Program-made: the position numbers and the translations under genes
Assembly (NCBI RefSeq): GCF_014155765.1
Contig: NZ_SCKT01000003.1
Span: 627,093 to 691,092 of the forward strand
Origin: Pantoea dispersa
GTDB taxonomy: Bacteria; Pseudomonadota; Gammaproteobacteria; Enterobacterales; Enterobacteriaceae
Direction of reading: 5' to 3'
Length of the DNA: 64,000 bases
Part shown: one piece after another, positions 10,598 through 19,259 of the stretch
Position numbering within the stretch: position 1 is the first letter of the stretch
Layout: every line of letters begins with the position of its first letter
The notes under the pieces: model-generated
The model's input: only the letters and a program-made list of their open reading frames with translations
Databases searched by the model: none
What the model was told of the DNA's origin: nothing

Positions 10598-11002
10598 TTC
10601 AGCGCGATTATTGATGCCACACTTAAGCATATTGCGCCTCAGGGCAAGCAGGTCGTTGTGCTCGGTTCGCAAATGTTGTACCAGAGCAGGCTGTATCAGG
10701 ATGCGCTTACGCAACAGCACGCCGAGATCGTCAATATAGCTGCATCCACCCAACAGTTAGTGACACGCTGCATTAACGAGATAAAAGCCACAAAAAGCGT
10801 GACTGAACTATCAATGCGCCAGTTAGCGGACGCCGTAAGTAGCTGGAAGCAACAGGGCGCTACGCACATTATTCTGGCTCGCACAGAGTTGAGTTTGTTA
10901 AAACACAGCGCGATCTGGCAGGAAATGACGTTAATTGATTCGAGCGAAGCTCTCGCGCGTGCCGCTTTGCGCGCCATATCATTTCGCCGCCTGCGTGATT
11001 AA
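10598..11002 (+). pseudogene. Aspartate/glutamate racemase-family remnant (C-terminal half)
   Basis: The frame opens after an in-frame TGA at 10595 and runs to 11002. It reads FSAIIDATLKHI, then QVVVLGSQMLYQSRLYQDAL (the usual LLGTRFTM..FYRDRL block), then GATHIILARTELSLL, where the family has GCTE(I/L)PLL with the second catalytic Cys, and finally DSSEALARAAL. The catalytic Cys is replaced (LARTE). The N-terminal half with the first catalytic Cys is missing, and the preceding VIHPAT reads in another frame, so a frameshift near 10598 and upstream decay are likely. No ribosome site. Substrate unknown. Confidence 0.7.
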
Positions 11003-11051
11003 GCCGGACGAATTATTTCAACGTCGAAGGGCCGCTTAACTCATTAATTTT

Positions 11052-11067
11052 CCCGCCCCCGGGCGGG
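11052..11067. terminator. GC-rich palindrome after racemase remnant
   Basis: CCCGCC / GGCGGG six-pair stem around CCCG, flanked by AATTTT on one side. It is a possible weak terminator before the next promoter region. Confidence 0.3.
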
Positions 11068-11090
11068 GTAAACATCAATTTGTATCACAC

Positions 11091-11131
11091 TGTATCTCCC
11101 GCCACACAGCACACACGCCGTTGCATAACCC
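11091..11131 (+). promoter_or_regulatory. Shared upstream block copy 1 (before DUF6130-like gene)
   Basis: Contains TGTATCT, then CCCGCCACACA (11098-11108), then CATAACCC (11124-11131). The same three words in the same order recur at 14798-14828 before the dipZ-like gene. Candidate operator or promoter element for the two-component regulator encoded between them (inference). Confidence 0.45.
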
Positions 11132-11205
11132 GCCAGTCTGTACATATCCGCCATACATCGCCGTGGTCTTCTGTACGCATCAACCGAATGCATGGAGATA
11201 CCACG

Positions 11206-11658
11206 ATGTTAACCCGACTGTTTATTTCAACGTTACTGATGGGCGCCTCTGCGACCTGCGCCTGGGCGGAGCGACTGAGCGCTGCTGACGTGCTCGGCCC
11301 GGCGGCCGTGGCGCCACTGGATCATCCCCAGCCGCCTGCGCGATTAATTGTCGATGCGCCGCTGGCCGGACCGCTGCGCAAGGGCGCGGTGTTTATCCAG
11401 TACCGGGCAGAAAATCTGCGCATCGAGCCCGTGTTTGGCCAGGAAGCGCTGAAAATCACGCCGCGCATCGGCCACATTCACGTCATCGTGGATGACAACC
11501 CGTGGCACTGGGCGGACACCAGCGGTGAGCCGGTGATTCTGGTCGGTCTGCCTGTCGGGCCGCACAAGGTCACCCTTATTCTTGCCGATCCTACGCATAA
11601 ACCGATCGACAGCAAAACCATCACCTTTAACGTGCCCGTACAGATTGCACCGCACTGA
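11206..11658 (+). CDS. Secreted DUF6130-like protein
   Basis: 150 residues from ATG 11206, with GGAGA seven bases upstream. A Sec signal peptide (MLTRLFISTLLMGASATCAWA) predicts a periplasmic product. The mature part is a compact beta-type domain with GHIHVIVDDNPWHWADTSGEPVI and LPVGPHKVTLILADPTHKPI, a pattern I associate with the DUF6130 family (tentative). The His/Trp-rich loop could bind a metal or small ligand, but function is unknown. It is 17 bp upstream of the hydrolase gene and probably co-transcribed. Confidence 0.75.
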   Translation: MLTRLFISTLLMGASATCAWAERLSAADVLGPAAVAPLDHPQPPARLIVDAPLAGPLRKGAVFIQYRAENLRIEPVFGQEALKITPRIGHIHVIVDDNPWHWADTSGEPVILVGLPVGPHKVTLILADPTHKPIDSKTITFNVPVQIAPH

Positions 11659-11675
11659 TTACCCGGAGATAAATT

Positions 11676-12671
11676 ATGAAAACACTGTTACGTCAGACTC
11701 TGTTGGCAACGCTGGTTCTCACGGCGGCAGGCACCGCGTTTGCCGCCACCCCGGCCTCACACGATTACGCCGCTGACTTCAGCCACGTGCAGCAGATCAA
11801 CGCGGGCGTGCTGAACACAGGCTATGTGGACATCGGTCCGCGTGACGGCCAGGCGGTGATTTTGCTGCACGGCTGGCCGTACGATATCCAGAGCTATGCT
11901 CAGGTGGCACCGGCGCTGGCGGCAAAAGGGTATCGGGTGATCGTGCCGTATCTGCGCGGCTTCGGCAGCACGCGTTTCCTGTCGGATAAAACGCCGCGTA
12001 ACGGCCAGCCTTCGGCAATGGCAGCGGACGTCGTGGCGCTGATGGATGCGCTCAATATCAAGCAGGCCGTGCTGGGCGGCTTTGACTGGGGCGCACGCAC
12101 CGCGGACATCGTCGCGGCGCTATGGCCGGAACGGGTAAAATCGCTGGTGTCAGTCAGCGGCTATCTGATCAGTAGCCAGCAGTTGGGTAAAAAACCGCTG
12201 CCGCCAGAGGCCGAACAGCAGTGGTGGTATCAGTTCTATTTCGCCACTGAGCGCGGTCAGCAGGGGTATGCTGCCCATACACACGACTTTGCGAAACTGA
12301 TCTGGCAGCAGGCATCGCCCGGCTGGAAATTCAGCGATGCCACCTTTAACCAGAGCGCCAAAGCGCTGGATAATCCGGATCAGGTGGCGATCACTATCAG
12401 CAACTACCGCTGGCGCCTGGGCCTGGAAAAAGGCGAGCAAAAATATGCCGCTTATGAGAAAACATTAGCCACGTTACCGACAATTCGCGTCCCCACCATC
12501 ACCATCGAAGGGGATAATAACGGGGCGCCGCACCCGGCACCGGAGACGTACCGCACCAGGTTCAGCGCCAGCTACCAGCATCGCACCTTCACGGGCAATA
12601 TCGGACACAATCCGCCAGCGGAAGCACCGCAGGCGTTTGTGCAAGCCGTTGAGGATGCGGCCGCACTGTAG
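11676..12671 (+). CDS. Periplasmic alpha/beta hydrolase, epoxide-hydrolase-like
   Basis: 331 residues with a clear Sec signal (LATLVLTAAGTAFA). Oxyanion-hole motif HGWPYDIQSY, nucleophile elbow GGFDWGAR with Asp (as in epoxide hydrolases and dehalogenases, where esterases have Ser), and C-terminal GHNPPAEAPQAF with the catalytic His. ATG 11676 follows a GGAGAT ribosome site. Likely acts on an epoxide or halogenated small molecule in the periplasm; substrate unknown. A strong terminator follows, separating it from the two-component genes. Confidence 0.85.
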   Translation: MKTLLRQTLLATLVLTAAGTAFAATPASHDYAADFSHVQQINAGVLNTGYVDIGPRDGQAVILLHGWPYDIQSYAQVAPALAAKGYRVIVPYLRGFGSTRFLSDKTPRNGQPSAMAADVVALMDALNIKQAVLGGFDWGARTADIVAALWPERVKSLVSVSGYLISSQQLGKKPLPPEAEQQWWYQFYFATERGQQGYAAHTHDFAKLIWQQASPGWKFSDATFNQSAKALDNPDQVAITISNYRWRLGLEKGEQKYAAYEKTLATLPTIRVPTITIEGDNNGAPHPAPETYRTRFSASYQHRTFTGNIGHNPPAEAPQAFVQAVEDAAAL

Positions 12672-12690
12672 CGGAGTAATTCACGACCCG

Positions 12691-12718
12691 GACCGGCCAT
12701 CGCGTGCCGGTCTTTTTT
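12691..12718 (+). terminator. Rho-independent terminator
   Basis: GACCGGC / GCCGGTC stem with an eight-base loop, followed by TTTTTT. Confidence 0.85.
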
Positions 12719-12744
12719 GCATAAGTGGCTGACAGGAGGCTGTT

Positions 12745-13485
12745 TTGGAGCACGTTGATCACATTCTGGTGGTGGATGATGACCGGGATATCCGCGAACT
12801 GATAACCGACTATCTGATTAAGTCCGGTTACCGCGCCACCGGTGCGGCCAATGGCCGCGAGATGCGCGCCGTGCTGAGCAGCAGCCTGGTGGATCTGGTG
12901 GTGCTGGATATCATGATGCCGGGTGACGATGGCCTGACGCTGTGCCGTCAGCTGCGCAGCGATCCCCGGCAGAACCTGCCGGTACTGATGCTTACTGCCC
13001 GCAGCGAAGAGACCGATCGCATTCTCGGGCTGGAGATGGGGGCGGATGATTACCTGATCAAACCCTTTGTGGCGCGTGAGCTGCTGGCGCGCATCAAAGC
13101 GATCCTGCGCCGTACCCGGGCGCTGCCGCCGAATTTACATATTACCGGGGCCGGCCGAATCATTGCCTTTGGCGAGTGGCAGCTGGATACCTCCGCGCGC
13201 CATCTGCTGGACAGCGACGGCGTGATTGTGGCGCTGAGTGGCGCAGAGTACCGCCTGCTGCGCGTGTTTCTCGACCATCCGCAGCGCGTGCTGAATCGCG
13301 ATCAGCTGCTCAACCTGACGCAGGGCCGCGACGCGGAGCTGTTTGAGCGCTCGATCGATCTGCTGGTTAGCCGGCTGCGCCAGCGGTTACGCGATGATGC
13401 CCGTGAACCGGCCTACATCAAAACGGTACGCAGCGAAGGTTACGTACTGGCGAGCACGGTGGTGATTAAAGAGGCGCATCAATGA
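12745..13485 (+). CDS. OmpR/PhoB-family response regulator
   Basis: 246 residues. I take the TTG at 12745 as start because AGGAGG lies five bases upstream and there is no nearby ATG. The receiver domain has acidic pocket DDD (residues 11-13), phospho-acceptor Asp55 in VVLDIMMPG, and Lys106 in LIKPF. The C-terminal winged helix has LSGAEYRLLRVF, RSIDLLVSRLRQRL and IKTVRSEGYVL. It overlaps the kinase start by four bases (ATGA). It probably governs the flanking secreted and redox genes, which share upstream sequence blocks (inference). Confidence 0.93.
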   Translation: MEHVDHILVVDDDRDIRELITDYLIKSGYRATGAANGREMRAVLSSSLVDLVVLDIMMPGDDGLTLCRQLRSDPRQNLPVLMLTARSEETDRILGLEMGADDYLIKPFVARELLARIKAILRRTRALPPNLHITGAGRIIAFGEWQLDTSARHLLDSDGVIVALSGAEYRLLRVFLDHPQRVLNRDQLLNLTQGRDAELFERSIDLLVSRLRQRLRDDAREPAYIKTVRSEGYVLASTVVIKEAHQ

Positions 13486-14792
13486 GGCTATGGCCGCGAT
13501 CGCTGCTGTCACGCCTGCTGATTATCGTGTTGGGCGGGTTGTTGCTGGCGAATACTCTCACGCTGGCAAGCCTGCTGATTGAACGCATGAACAGCGCTAA
13601 AAGCGTGATGCTGGGCAACCTGGAGTACGATGTGGCGACCAGCGTGGCAATCCTCGATCGTCTGCCGGCGGACGAGCGTCCGGGCTGGCTGGCGAAGCTG
13701 GCGCGCGGCAACTATCGCTACAGTCTGTCGCCGGGCGAAGCGGGGCCGTATCCCTCCGGCTGGCGCACGCGCGACGCGGTACGCTCACTGCAGGAGACGC
13801 TTGGCGGGCGCTATCAGATGAGCATTCATGCGATTCCGGGGCCGCGGGAGCATATTCAGGTGCATCTGACGCTGCATGACGGCGCGCCGCTCACGCTCGA
13901 TCTCTGGCCGCGCATGCCGGCGATTGCGCGCTGGCTGCCGCTGGTGCTGATGGGTCAGCTGCTGCTGCTGCTGTGCTGCGCATGGCTGGCGGTGCGGCAG
14001 GTGGTGCGACCGTTTGTGCGCTTTACCCAGGCGGTTGATGCGCTCAAACCGGCCGCCAGCCACGCACAGCTGATGGCAGAGCACGGCCCGGATGAAGTGC
14101 AGCAGGCGGCGCGTGCGTTTAACGCTATGCAGCTGCGGATTCAGGATCACCTTAAAGCGCGTGCGCAAATCCTTGCGGCCATCTCCCACGATCTGCAAAC
14201 CCCGATCACGCGCATGAAGCTGCGGGTGGAGATGGCGGAGCAGCCTGAGCTGCGCGACAAACTGCTGAGCGATCTCGATAACATGAGCCGCCTGGTGCGC
14301 GAGGGCATCGCCTATGCACGCTCATCGGAAGTGCTGGAGGAGAAGCGCCAGAGCGTCAGCCTCAACGCGCTGCTGGATAGCGTAGTCTGTGACTATCAGG
14401 ATGTCGGTAAAGCGGTGAACTTTGTGCCGTGCACCGGCCATGACACCTTCGCCGTGCGGCCGCAGGCACTCCGGCGCATCATGACCAACCTGATCGATAA
14501 TGCGCTCAAGTTTGGCGGCGAAGCGGAGGTTGAACTTTGTTCGCCCCAGGGTGACAGCGTAGAGATTCGGGTGCGTGATAACGGGCCTGGCATCCCGGAG
14601 GAGGCGTTACAGGCGGTGCTGGAGCCCTTCTACCGCGTGGAGAGTTCGCGCAATCGCCACACCGGCGGGACCGGGCTCGGCCTGGCGATCGCCACCCAGC
14701 TGGTGAGCCAGATGGCGGGTAGCCTGCAGTTGCGTAACCGGGCAGCTGGCGGGCTGGAAGCGTGCATCATCCTGCAGCAGCAGGATGTGTAA
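13482..14792 (+). CDS. Sensor histidine kinase
   Basis: 436 residues. TM1 near 8-30, a periplasmic sensor of about 115 residues, TM2 near 150-170, a HAMP domain, then H-box AAISHDLQTPITRM with His236, N-box MTNLIDNALKFGG near 335, G boxes DNGPGIP near 367 and GGTGLGLA near 395. Partner of the preceding regulator (ATGA overlap). The small sensor domain shows no motif I recognise, so the signal is unknown; the neighbouring thiol-redox and secreted hydrolase genes suggest envelope redox or chemical stress (inference). Confidence 0.93.
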   Translation: MRLWPRSLLSRLLIIVLGGLLLANTLTLASLLIERMNSAKSVMLGNLEYDVATSVAILDRLPADERPGWLAKLARGNYRYSLSPGEAGPYPSGWRTRDAVRSLQETLGGRYQMSIHAIPGPREHIQVHLTLHDGAPLTLDLWPRMPAIARWLPLVLMGQLLLLLCCAWLAVRQVVRPFVRFTQAVDALKPAASHAQLMAEHGPDEVQQAARAFNAMQLRIQDHLKARAQILAAISHDLQTPITRMKLRVEMAEQPELRDKLLSDLDNMSRLVREGIAYARSSEVLEEKRQSVSLNALLDSVVCDYQDVGKAVNFVPCTGHDTFAVRPQALRRIMTNLIDNALKFGGEAEVELCSPQGDSVEIRVRDNGPGIPEEALQAVLEPFYRVESSRNRHTGGTGLGLAIATQLVSQMAGSLQLRNRAAGGLEACIILQQQDV

Positions 14793-14797
14793 CCTGA

Positions 14798-14828
14798 TGT
14801 ATCTGCCTGCCCGCCACACACATAACCC
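14798..14828 (+). promoter_or_regulatory. Shared upstream block copy 2 (before dipZ-like gene)
   Basis: TGTATCT at 14798, CCCGCCACACA at 14810-14820 and CATAACCC at 14821-14828, in the same order as at 11091-11131 but with different spacing. Lies in the 136-bp gap after the kinase gene. Confidence 0.45.
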
Positions 14829-14928
14829 GACAAAACGGCGTTCCCGCGACACAGCCTGAACACATGCGGTGGATGTAATAGACGTACTGCCGGACGCGCA
14901 GACGTTTATCCACCGTATGAGGTTCTCT

Positions 14929-16119
14929 ATGACACTGCTTATCGCTTTTCTCGCCGGGATGCTGACGCTGCTCAGCCCCTGTACCTTACCGATTATTCCT
15001 TTTGTATTTGCCAGCGTACGCGGCCGTCGCGGACAGCTGCTGGCGCTGCTGAGCGGCATGGTCCTGATGTTCACGCTGGTGGCGCTGCTGGTATCGCTTA
15101 CCAGCCACTGGGTCAGTCAGGTCACCAGCATTGGTCGCGACCTGGCGCTGTTGTTCCTGGCGATAGTCGCACTGACGTTAATCTCCACGCGCATCGCCCA
15201 ACGCGTTACCCGGCCGTTTGTCGCGCTGGGTAATCTCCTCAACGATGCCAGCCAGCGACGTAGCGGGGTGCTCGCCGCGCTGCTGGCGGGCCTGGCAACC
15301 GGTCTGCTGTGGTCGCCCTGTGCCGGACCGGTGCTGGGCGCGATCCTCAGCCTGGCCGTCGTGGGCGATCATCCCCTGTCGGTTGGCGTATTGCTGCTGG
15401 CGTATGGCAGCGGTGCCGCGCTGATGCTGGCGCTGCTCTATTTCGCCGGACGATCGCTGGTGGCGCGACTGCGTCCGGGGCTGGCGATGAGTGCGCGGCT
15501 GCGTCAGGCGGCGGGCGTGCTGATGCTCGCCTCGGTGGGCGTGATTGTTACCGGCTCACAGAGCCAGCTGCAGGCAGCGCCCGCTTTTGCCCTGAACCTG
15601 GAGCAGCAGCTGAGCCAGTGGCTGACCACGCCGGCACCCAAAGTACGCCTGGAGCCGGTTAGCCAGCCGCAAACCAGCAGCGCGTTGCCGTCGCTGGAGG
15701 GGGGCACAGCGTGGCTGAACGGGGCGCCGGTGACGCCTGCCACGTTAAAGGGCAAAGTGGTACTGGTCGATTTCTGGACCTGGGATTGCATTAACTGCCA
15801 GCATACGCTGCCATACGTGCGCGACTGGGCCAGTAAGTACCAACGTGACGGGCTGGTCGTTGTGGGGGTGCACACGCCGGAGTACCCGTGGGAGCGGGAT
15901 GAAAAGGCGCTGAAGCGCGCGATTACGCGCTGGCAGCTGCCCTACACCGTAGTGGCGGATAACCACTACAGCATCTGGAACCGTTTTGGTAATCAGTACT
16001 GGCCCGCGCACTACATCTTTGATGCACACGGACAGCTGCGCTACACCGCGTTTGGTGAAGGCAACTATGAAGAGCAGGAGAGGGTAATTCAGCAGTTGCT
16101 GAAAGAGGCGCGTGCATGA
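14929..16119 (+). CDS. DipZ-like protein: CcdA transmembrane domain fused to thioredoxin-like domain
   Basis: 396 residues from ATG 14929 (GAGG six bases upstream; ATG 14917 is an alternative). Six or more membrane helices carry the two CcdA cysteines, Cys18 in SPCTLPIIP and Cys131 in SPCAGPVLG. After a linker (about 230-270) comes a periplasmic TlpA/thioredoxin domain with Cys287-Cys290 in WDCINCQHTLP and a GNQYWPAHYIFD cis-Pro region. It passes reductant from cytosolic thioredoxin to a periplasmic target. The fusion is a DipZ architecture, distinct from DsbD. The target may be the neighbouring secreted proteins or a general thiol pool. Confidence 0.88.
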   Translation: MTLLIAFLAGMLTLLSPCTLPIIPFVFASVRGRRGQLLALLSGMVLMFTLVALLVSLTSHWVSQVTSIGRDLALLFLAIVALTLISTRIAQRVTRPFVALGNLLNDASQRRSGVLAALLAGLATGLLWSPCAGPVLGAILSLAVVGDHPLSVGVLLLAYGSGAALMLALLYFAGRSLVARLRPGLAMSARLRQAAGVLMLASVGVIVTGSQSQLQAAPAFALNLEQQLSQWLTTPAPKVRLEPVSQPQTSSALPSLEGGTAWLNGAPVTPATLKGKVVLVDFWTWDCINCQHTLPYVRDWASKYQRDGLVVVGVHTPEYPWERDEKALKRAITRWQLPYTVVADNHYSIWNRFGNQYWPAHYIFDAHGQLRYTAFGEGNYEEQERVIQQLLKEARA

Positions 16120-16126
16120 CAGGTCA

Positions 16127-16146
16127 GGCGGCCCGCCCGGGCCGCC
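16127..16146 (+). terminator. Hairpin after dipZ-like gene
   Basis: GGCGGCCCG / CGGGCCGCC perfect 9-bp stem with a tiny CC turn (probably a four-base loop in practice), seven bases after the stop. Confidence 0.55.
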
Positions 16147-16406
16147 ACTGCTTCTCATTTAGGTTGTGGTTCGCGGGGTACGACTTTGGAAGCCGGGGGT
16201 GACACAGGGACTATCAGGTAAACAGCGTGCGGCATTGCCAGGACCTCCCAGCCCGTAGGGTCACTCTTCAGGGTGACCGTCATGGCGCAGCCCCCCTGAC
16301 CATCCCGATATGCAAAATGCAGTAATCCAACGCATAACTTGTCGTTTGGTTCCGCGTTCGGGCTGGGGTTTACTGTCAGCGTTAACCTTTTATGGAGAAG
16401 CTGACA
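16147..16406. other. Region without an assigned gene
   Basis: About 260 bp. The minus strand has an open frame ending at 16155 (C-terminal part LCVGLLHFAYRDGQGG) but no supported start, because it runs into the plus-strand small gene. No recognised RNA or repeat. A real short minus gene here is possible but unsupported. Confidence 0.3.
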
Positions 16407-16574
16407 ATGAAGAAGATCCTGCAGCAGTGGCTGGCGCGTCTGGCAGCCAGCAAAGCCGGCACCCCTGACGGGCGCGAATTCGACCCCGGTGAGCATATCG
16501 ATCTGCTGATCCCGATCAGCCAGCTGTACGGCGTGGAGTTTCATCCTTCCGTGTATCGCTACTATGAACGATAA
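16407..16574 (+). CDS. Small hypothetical protein
   Basis: 55 residues from ATG 16407 (GGAGA about eight bases upstream; ATG 16392 would add MEKLT). Sequence MKKILQQWLARLAASKAG, then a middle with EFDPGEHIDLLIPISQLYGV and a Tyr-rich end RYYER. Amphipathic, no membrane helix. A consensus terminator follows at 16632, supporting a real short transcript. No family recognised. Confidence 0.5.
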   Translation: MKKILQQWLARLAASKAGTPDGREFDPGEHIDLLIPISQLYGVEFHPSVYRYYER

Positions 16575-16631
16575 CCGCCGCCACCAGCGCATGCGCTATT
16601 GCTACTGGAATGAACTGTGCACGCCAGACTA

Positions 16632-16661
16632 AAAACCCGCTCACGCCGAGCGGGTTTTTTT
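16632..16661 (+). terminator. Rho-independent terminator
   Basis: AAAACCCGCT / AGCGGGTTTT stem, seven-base loop, then a T-run. Confidence 0.85.
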
Positions 16662-16922
16662 ATGCTGTTTGCCCGCTTGATGAAAAAATTGCCGTAACGT
16701 CCCGCCGGTTTGTTCAATTGTATTGATTTCGTAATTTTAACGTAAAGAAAAGTATTCCCAAGCGGCAGTGTGCGTGTAAGAATATAAAGGTAAATGATAA
16801 CCATTGGCGTTATCATTTAGGTGTTGTCTGGGAAAACCGTGTTGATTCAGTGCTATGCCTGAATGGCAGGCGCGGTTAAGACAATGAGTGCGTTAATAAC
16901 GATAAGAAACTCACCTTTTAAC
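16662..16922 (+). promoter_or_regulatory. fiu promoter region
   Basis: AT-rich 260 bp between the terminator and fiu. The only clear site is the Fur-type palindrome at 16792-16818 (listed separately). No other gene seen. Confidence 0.5.
16792..16818. promoter_or_regulatory. Fur box upstream of fiu
   Basis: Inverted repeat AAATGATAAC (16792-16801) and GTTATCATTT (16809-16818) separated by CATTGGC, matching Fur half-sites (ATGATAA / TTATCAT). About 105 bp before the fiu start; predicts iron-repressed transcription. Confidence 0.82.
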
Positions 16923-19208
16923 ATGGATAAAAATCGCCAGCTGCCGTTTGGTAGCTTCAATTCGCTGACCCTGTTCACCGGGCTTTGTATTGGTATTTCG
17001 CCGGCTGCGGCGCTGGGTGCCGATAACTCCGGCAAAAAATCTGATGATACGTTAGTGGTTGAAGCGCGCACGCCTTCGCTGTACGCGCCAAATGCCTCGG
17101 CCGATCCCAAATTTACCCGTCCGCTGGTGGATACCACCCGCACCATGACGGTGATTCCGGATCAGGTCATTAAAGATCAGGGCGTCACCAATCTGACCGA
17201 CGCGCTGAAAAACGTGCCGGGCGTCGGGGCGTTTTATGCCGGGGAAAACGGCAGCTCAACCACCGGCGATGCGGTGTACATGCGCGGTGTCGATACCTCC
17301 AACAGCATTTACGTGGATGGCATTCGCGACATCGCCAGCGTCACGCGTGACACCTTCAACACGCAGCAGGTGGAGGTGATCAAAGGGCCTTCCGGCACCG
17401 ACTATGGTCGCAGCGCACCATCCGGCTCGATCAATATGATCAGCAAACAACCGCGGCTGGACACCGGGCTTGACGCGTCAGTCAGCGCCGGCAGCGCGTG
17501 GATGCGCCGCGGCACGCTCGATTACAACCAGGCAATCAACGACAATGCGGCGTTTCGCCTTAATCTGATGGGTGAAAAAACCCATGATGCGGCGCGTGAC
17601 CACATCCAGAACGAGCGTTATGGCGTCGCGCCTTCGCTGGCGCTGGGGCTGGACACCGCAACGCGGCTGTACGTCAACTATTTACACGTCCACCAGAACA
17701 ACACACCGGACGGCGGTATTCCGACGGTTGGCCTGCCCGGCTATTCGGCACCGTCTGCCGCGTATGCTGCGCTGAACAATTCCGGCAAGGTCGCCACCAG
17801 CAACTACTACGGCACCGATTCTGATTTCGACAAATCGACTACCGACAGTGCCACGCTGCGCTTTGAACACGATTTGAGCGATAACACCACGCTGCGCAAC
17901 ACCACGCGCTGGTCGCGGGTGAAGCAGGAGTATCTGCTGACGGCGGTGATGGGCGGAGCCAGTAACATTACTGCACCCAACCCGAACGATGTTGGCAGCT
18001 GGCGCTGGTCGCGCCTGGCAAACACCAAAGATATCAGCAACCGTATTCTCACCAACCAGACCAATATCACCTCGAAATTTGCCACTGGTTCCGTCGGGCA
18101 TGATGTGAGTGCGGGCGTAGAGTTCACACGTGAAAACCAGACCACCTATGGCGTCAACGCGCTGACCCCACCTGCGGTGAATATCTACCATCCCATCAGC
18201 AGCATTTCGATTGGCGGTCTGGACCGCAACGGTGCGAACGCTAACGGGCAGACTGACACGTTTGGCATCTACGCATTTGATACGCTGGCGATTACCCCTG
18301 ACTTTGAGCTGAACGGCGGCATTCGTCTCGACAACTATCACACCGAGTACGACAGCGCGACGGCCTGTGGCGGCACCGGACGCGGCGCGCTGGCTTGTCC
18401 GGCGGGTGTGGCGCGCAATACGCCGGTGACCACGGTGGATACGGCAAAATCCGGCAATCTGGTGAACTGGAAAGCGGGGGCGCTCTATCGTCTGACCGAA
18501 CAGGGCAACCTGTATGTGAACTACGCCATCTCCCAGCAGCCGCCGGGTGGCAGCAGCTTCGCGCTGGCGGCGGGTGGCAGCGGCAACAGCGCTAACCGTA
18601 CCGATTTTAAACCGCAGAAGGCCAAATCCAGCGAAGTGGGCACCAAGTGGCAGGTGCTGGACAAGCGGCTGCTGCTGAACGCCGCGCTGTTCCGCACCGA
18701 CATCGAAAATGAGGTCGATGCCAATGATGACGGCACTTACTCGCAAACCGGCAAGAAGCGCGTGGAAGGCTATGAACTCTCAGCAACCGGCAACATAACG
18801 CCGGACTGGGAAATCATTGCCGGTTACACCATGCAGCACGCGTCGGTGCGTGAAGGTGCCAGCGTGGCGCAGGATGGCTCATCTGCGCTGGCCTATACGC
18901 CGAAGCACGCCTTTACGCTGTGGACCAACTATCAGGCTACTGATGCGTTGTCGGTGGGCGCGGGCGCACGTTACGTTGGCAGCCTGCGTCGCGGCAGCGA
19001 TGGGGCCGCGGGCACGCCGGATCACACCGAAGGCTACTGGGTGGCTGACGCGAAGCTTGGGTATAAGGTCAACAATAACCTCGACCTGCAGCTCAACGTG
19101 TATAACCTGTTTGATACCAACTATGTGGCATCGATCAACAAGAGTGGCTACCGCTATCATCCGGGCGAGCCGCGTACCTTCCTGTTGACGGCTAATGTGC
19201 ATTTCTGA
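16923..19208 (+). CDS. fiu: TonB-dependent catecholate siderophore receptor Fiu
   Basis: 761 residues (E. coli Fiu 760). Start at ATG 16923 because MDKNRQLPFGSFNSLTLF aligns with MENNRNFPARQFHSLTFF of E. coli; an ATG at 16884 would add 13 residues. Signal peptide ends near residue 32, then a TonB box-like DDTLVVEA. The plug carries VIPDQVIKDQGVTNLTDALKNVPGVG and IKGPSGTDYGRS, followed by a 22-strand barrel ending in NVHF. Imports ferric catecholates such as DHBS. A Fur box precedes it and ybiX follows, as in E. coli. Confidence 0.97.
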   Translation: MDKNRQLPFGSFNSLTLFTGLCIGISPAAALGADNSGKKSDDTLVVEARTPSLYAPNASADPKFTRPLVDTTRTMTVIPDQVIKDQGVTNLTDALKNVPGVGAFYAGENGSSTTGDAVYMRGVDTSNSIYVDGIRDIASVTRDTFNTQQVEVIKGPSGTDYGRSAPSGSINMISKQPRLDTGLDASVSAGSAWMRRGTLDYNQAINDNAAFRLNLMGEKTHDAARDHIQNERYGVAPSLALGLDTATRLYVNYLHVHQNNTPDGGIPTVGLPGYSAPSAAYAALNNSGKVATSNYYGTDSDFDKSTTDSATLRFEHDLSDNTTLRNTTRWSRVKQEYLLTAVMGGASNITAPNPNDVGSWRWSRLANTKDISNRILTNQTNITSKFATGSVGHDVSAGVEFTRENQTTYGVNALTPPAVNIYHPISSISIGGLDRNGANANGQTDTFGIYAFDTLAITPDFELNGGIRLDNYHTEYDSATACGGTGRGALACPAGVARNTPVTTVDTAKSGNLVNWKAGALYRLTEQGNLYVNYAISQQPPGGSSFALAAGGSGNSANRTDFKPQKAKSSEVGTKWQVLDKRLLLNAALFRTDIENEVDANDDGTYSQTGKKRVEGYELSATGNITPDWEIIAGYTMQHASVREGASVAQDGSSALAYTPKHAFTLWTNYQATDALSVGAGARYVGSLRRGSDGAAGTPDHTEGYWVADAKLGYKVNNNLDLQLNVYNLFDTNYVASINKSGYRYHPGEPRTFLLTANVHF

Positions 19209-19259
19209 TGGTCAACCGTGGGGCGTTCGCGCTCCACGCTTAATGGCGAGAACTCCGCG

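Noticed and set aside
16155-16380. Minus-strand open frame ending in LCVGLLHFAYRDGQGG...VVPREPQPK
   Set aside because: Reads like protein but has no ATG/GTG start with a ribosome site before it collides with the plus-strand small gene. Left unassigned.
16564-16632. 22-codon frame MNDNRRHQRMRYCYWNELCTPD overlapping the small gene at 16407-16574
   Set aside because: Too short and without a ribosome site; possible but unsupported.
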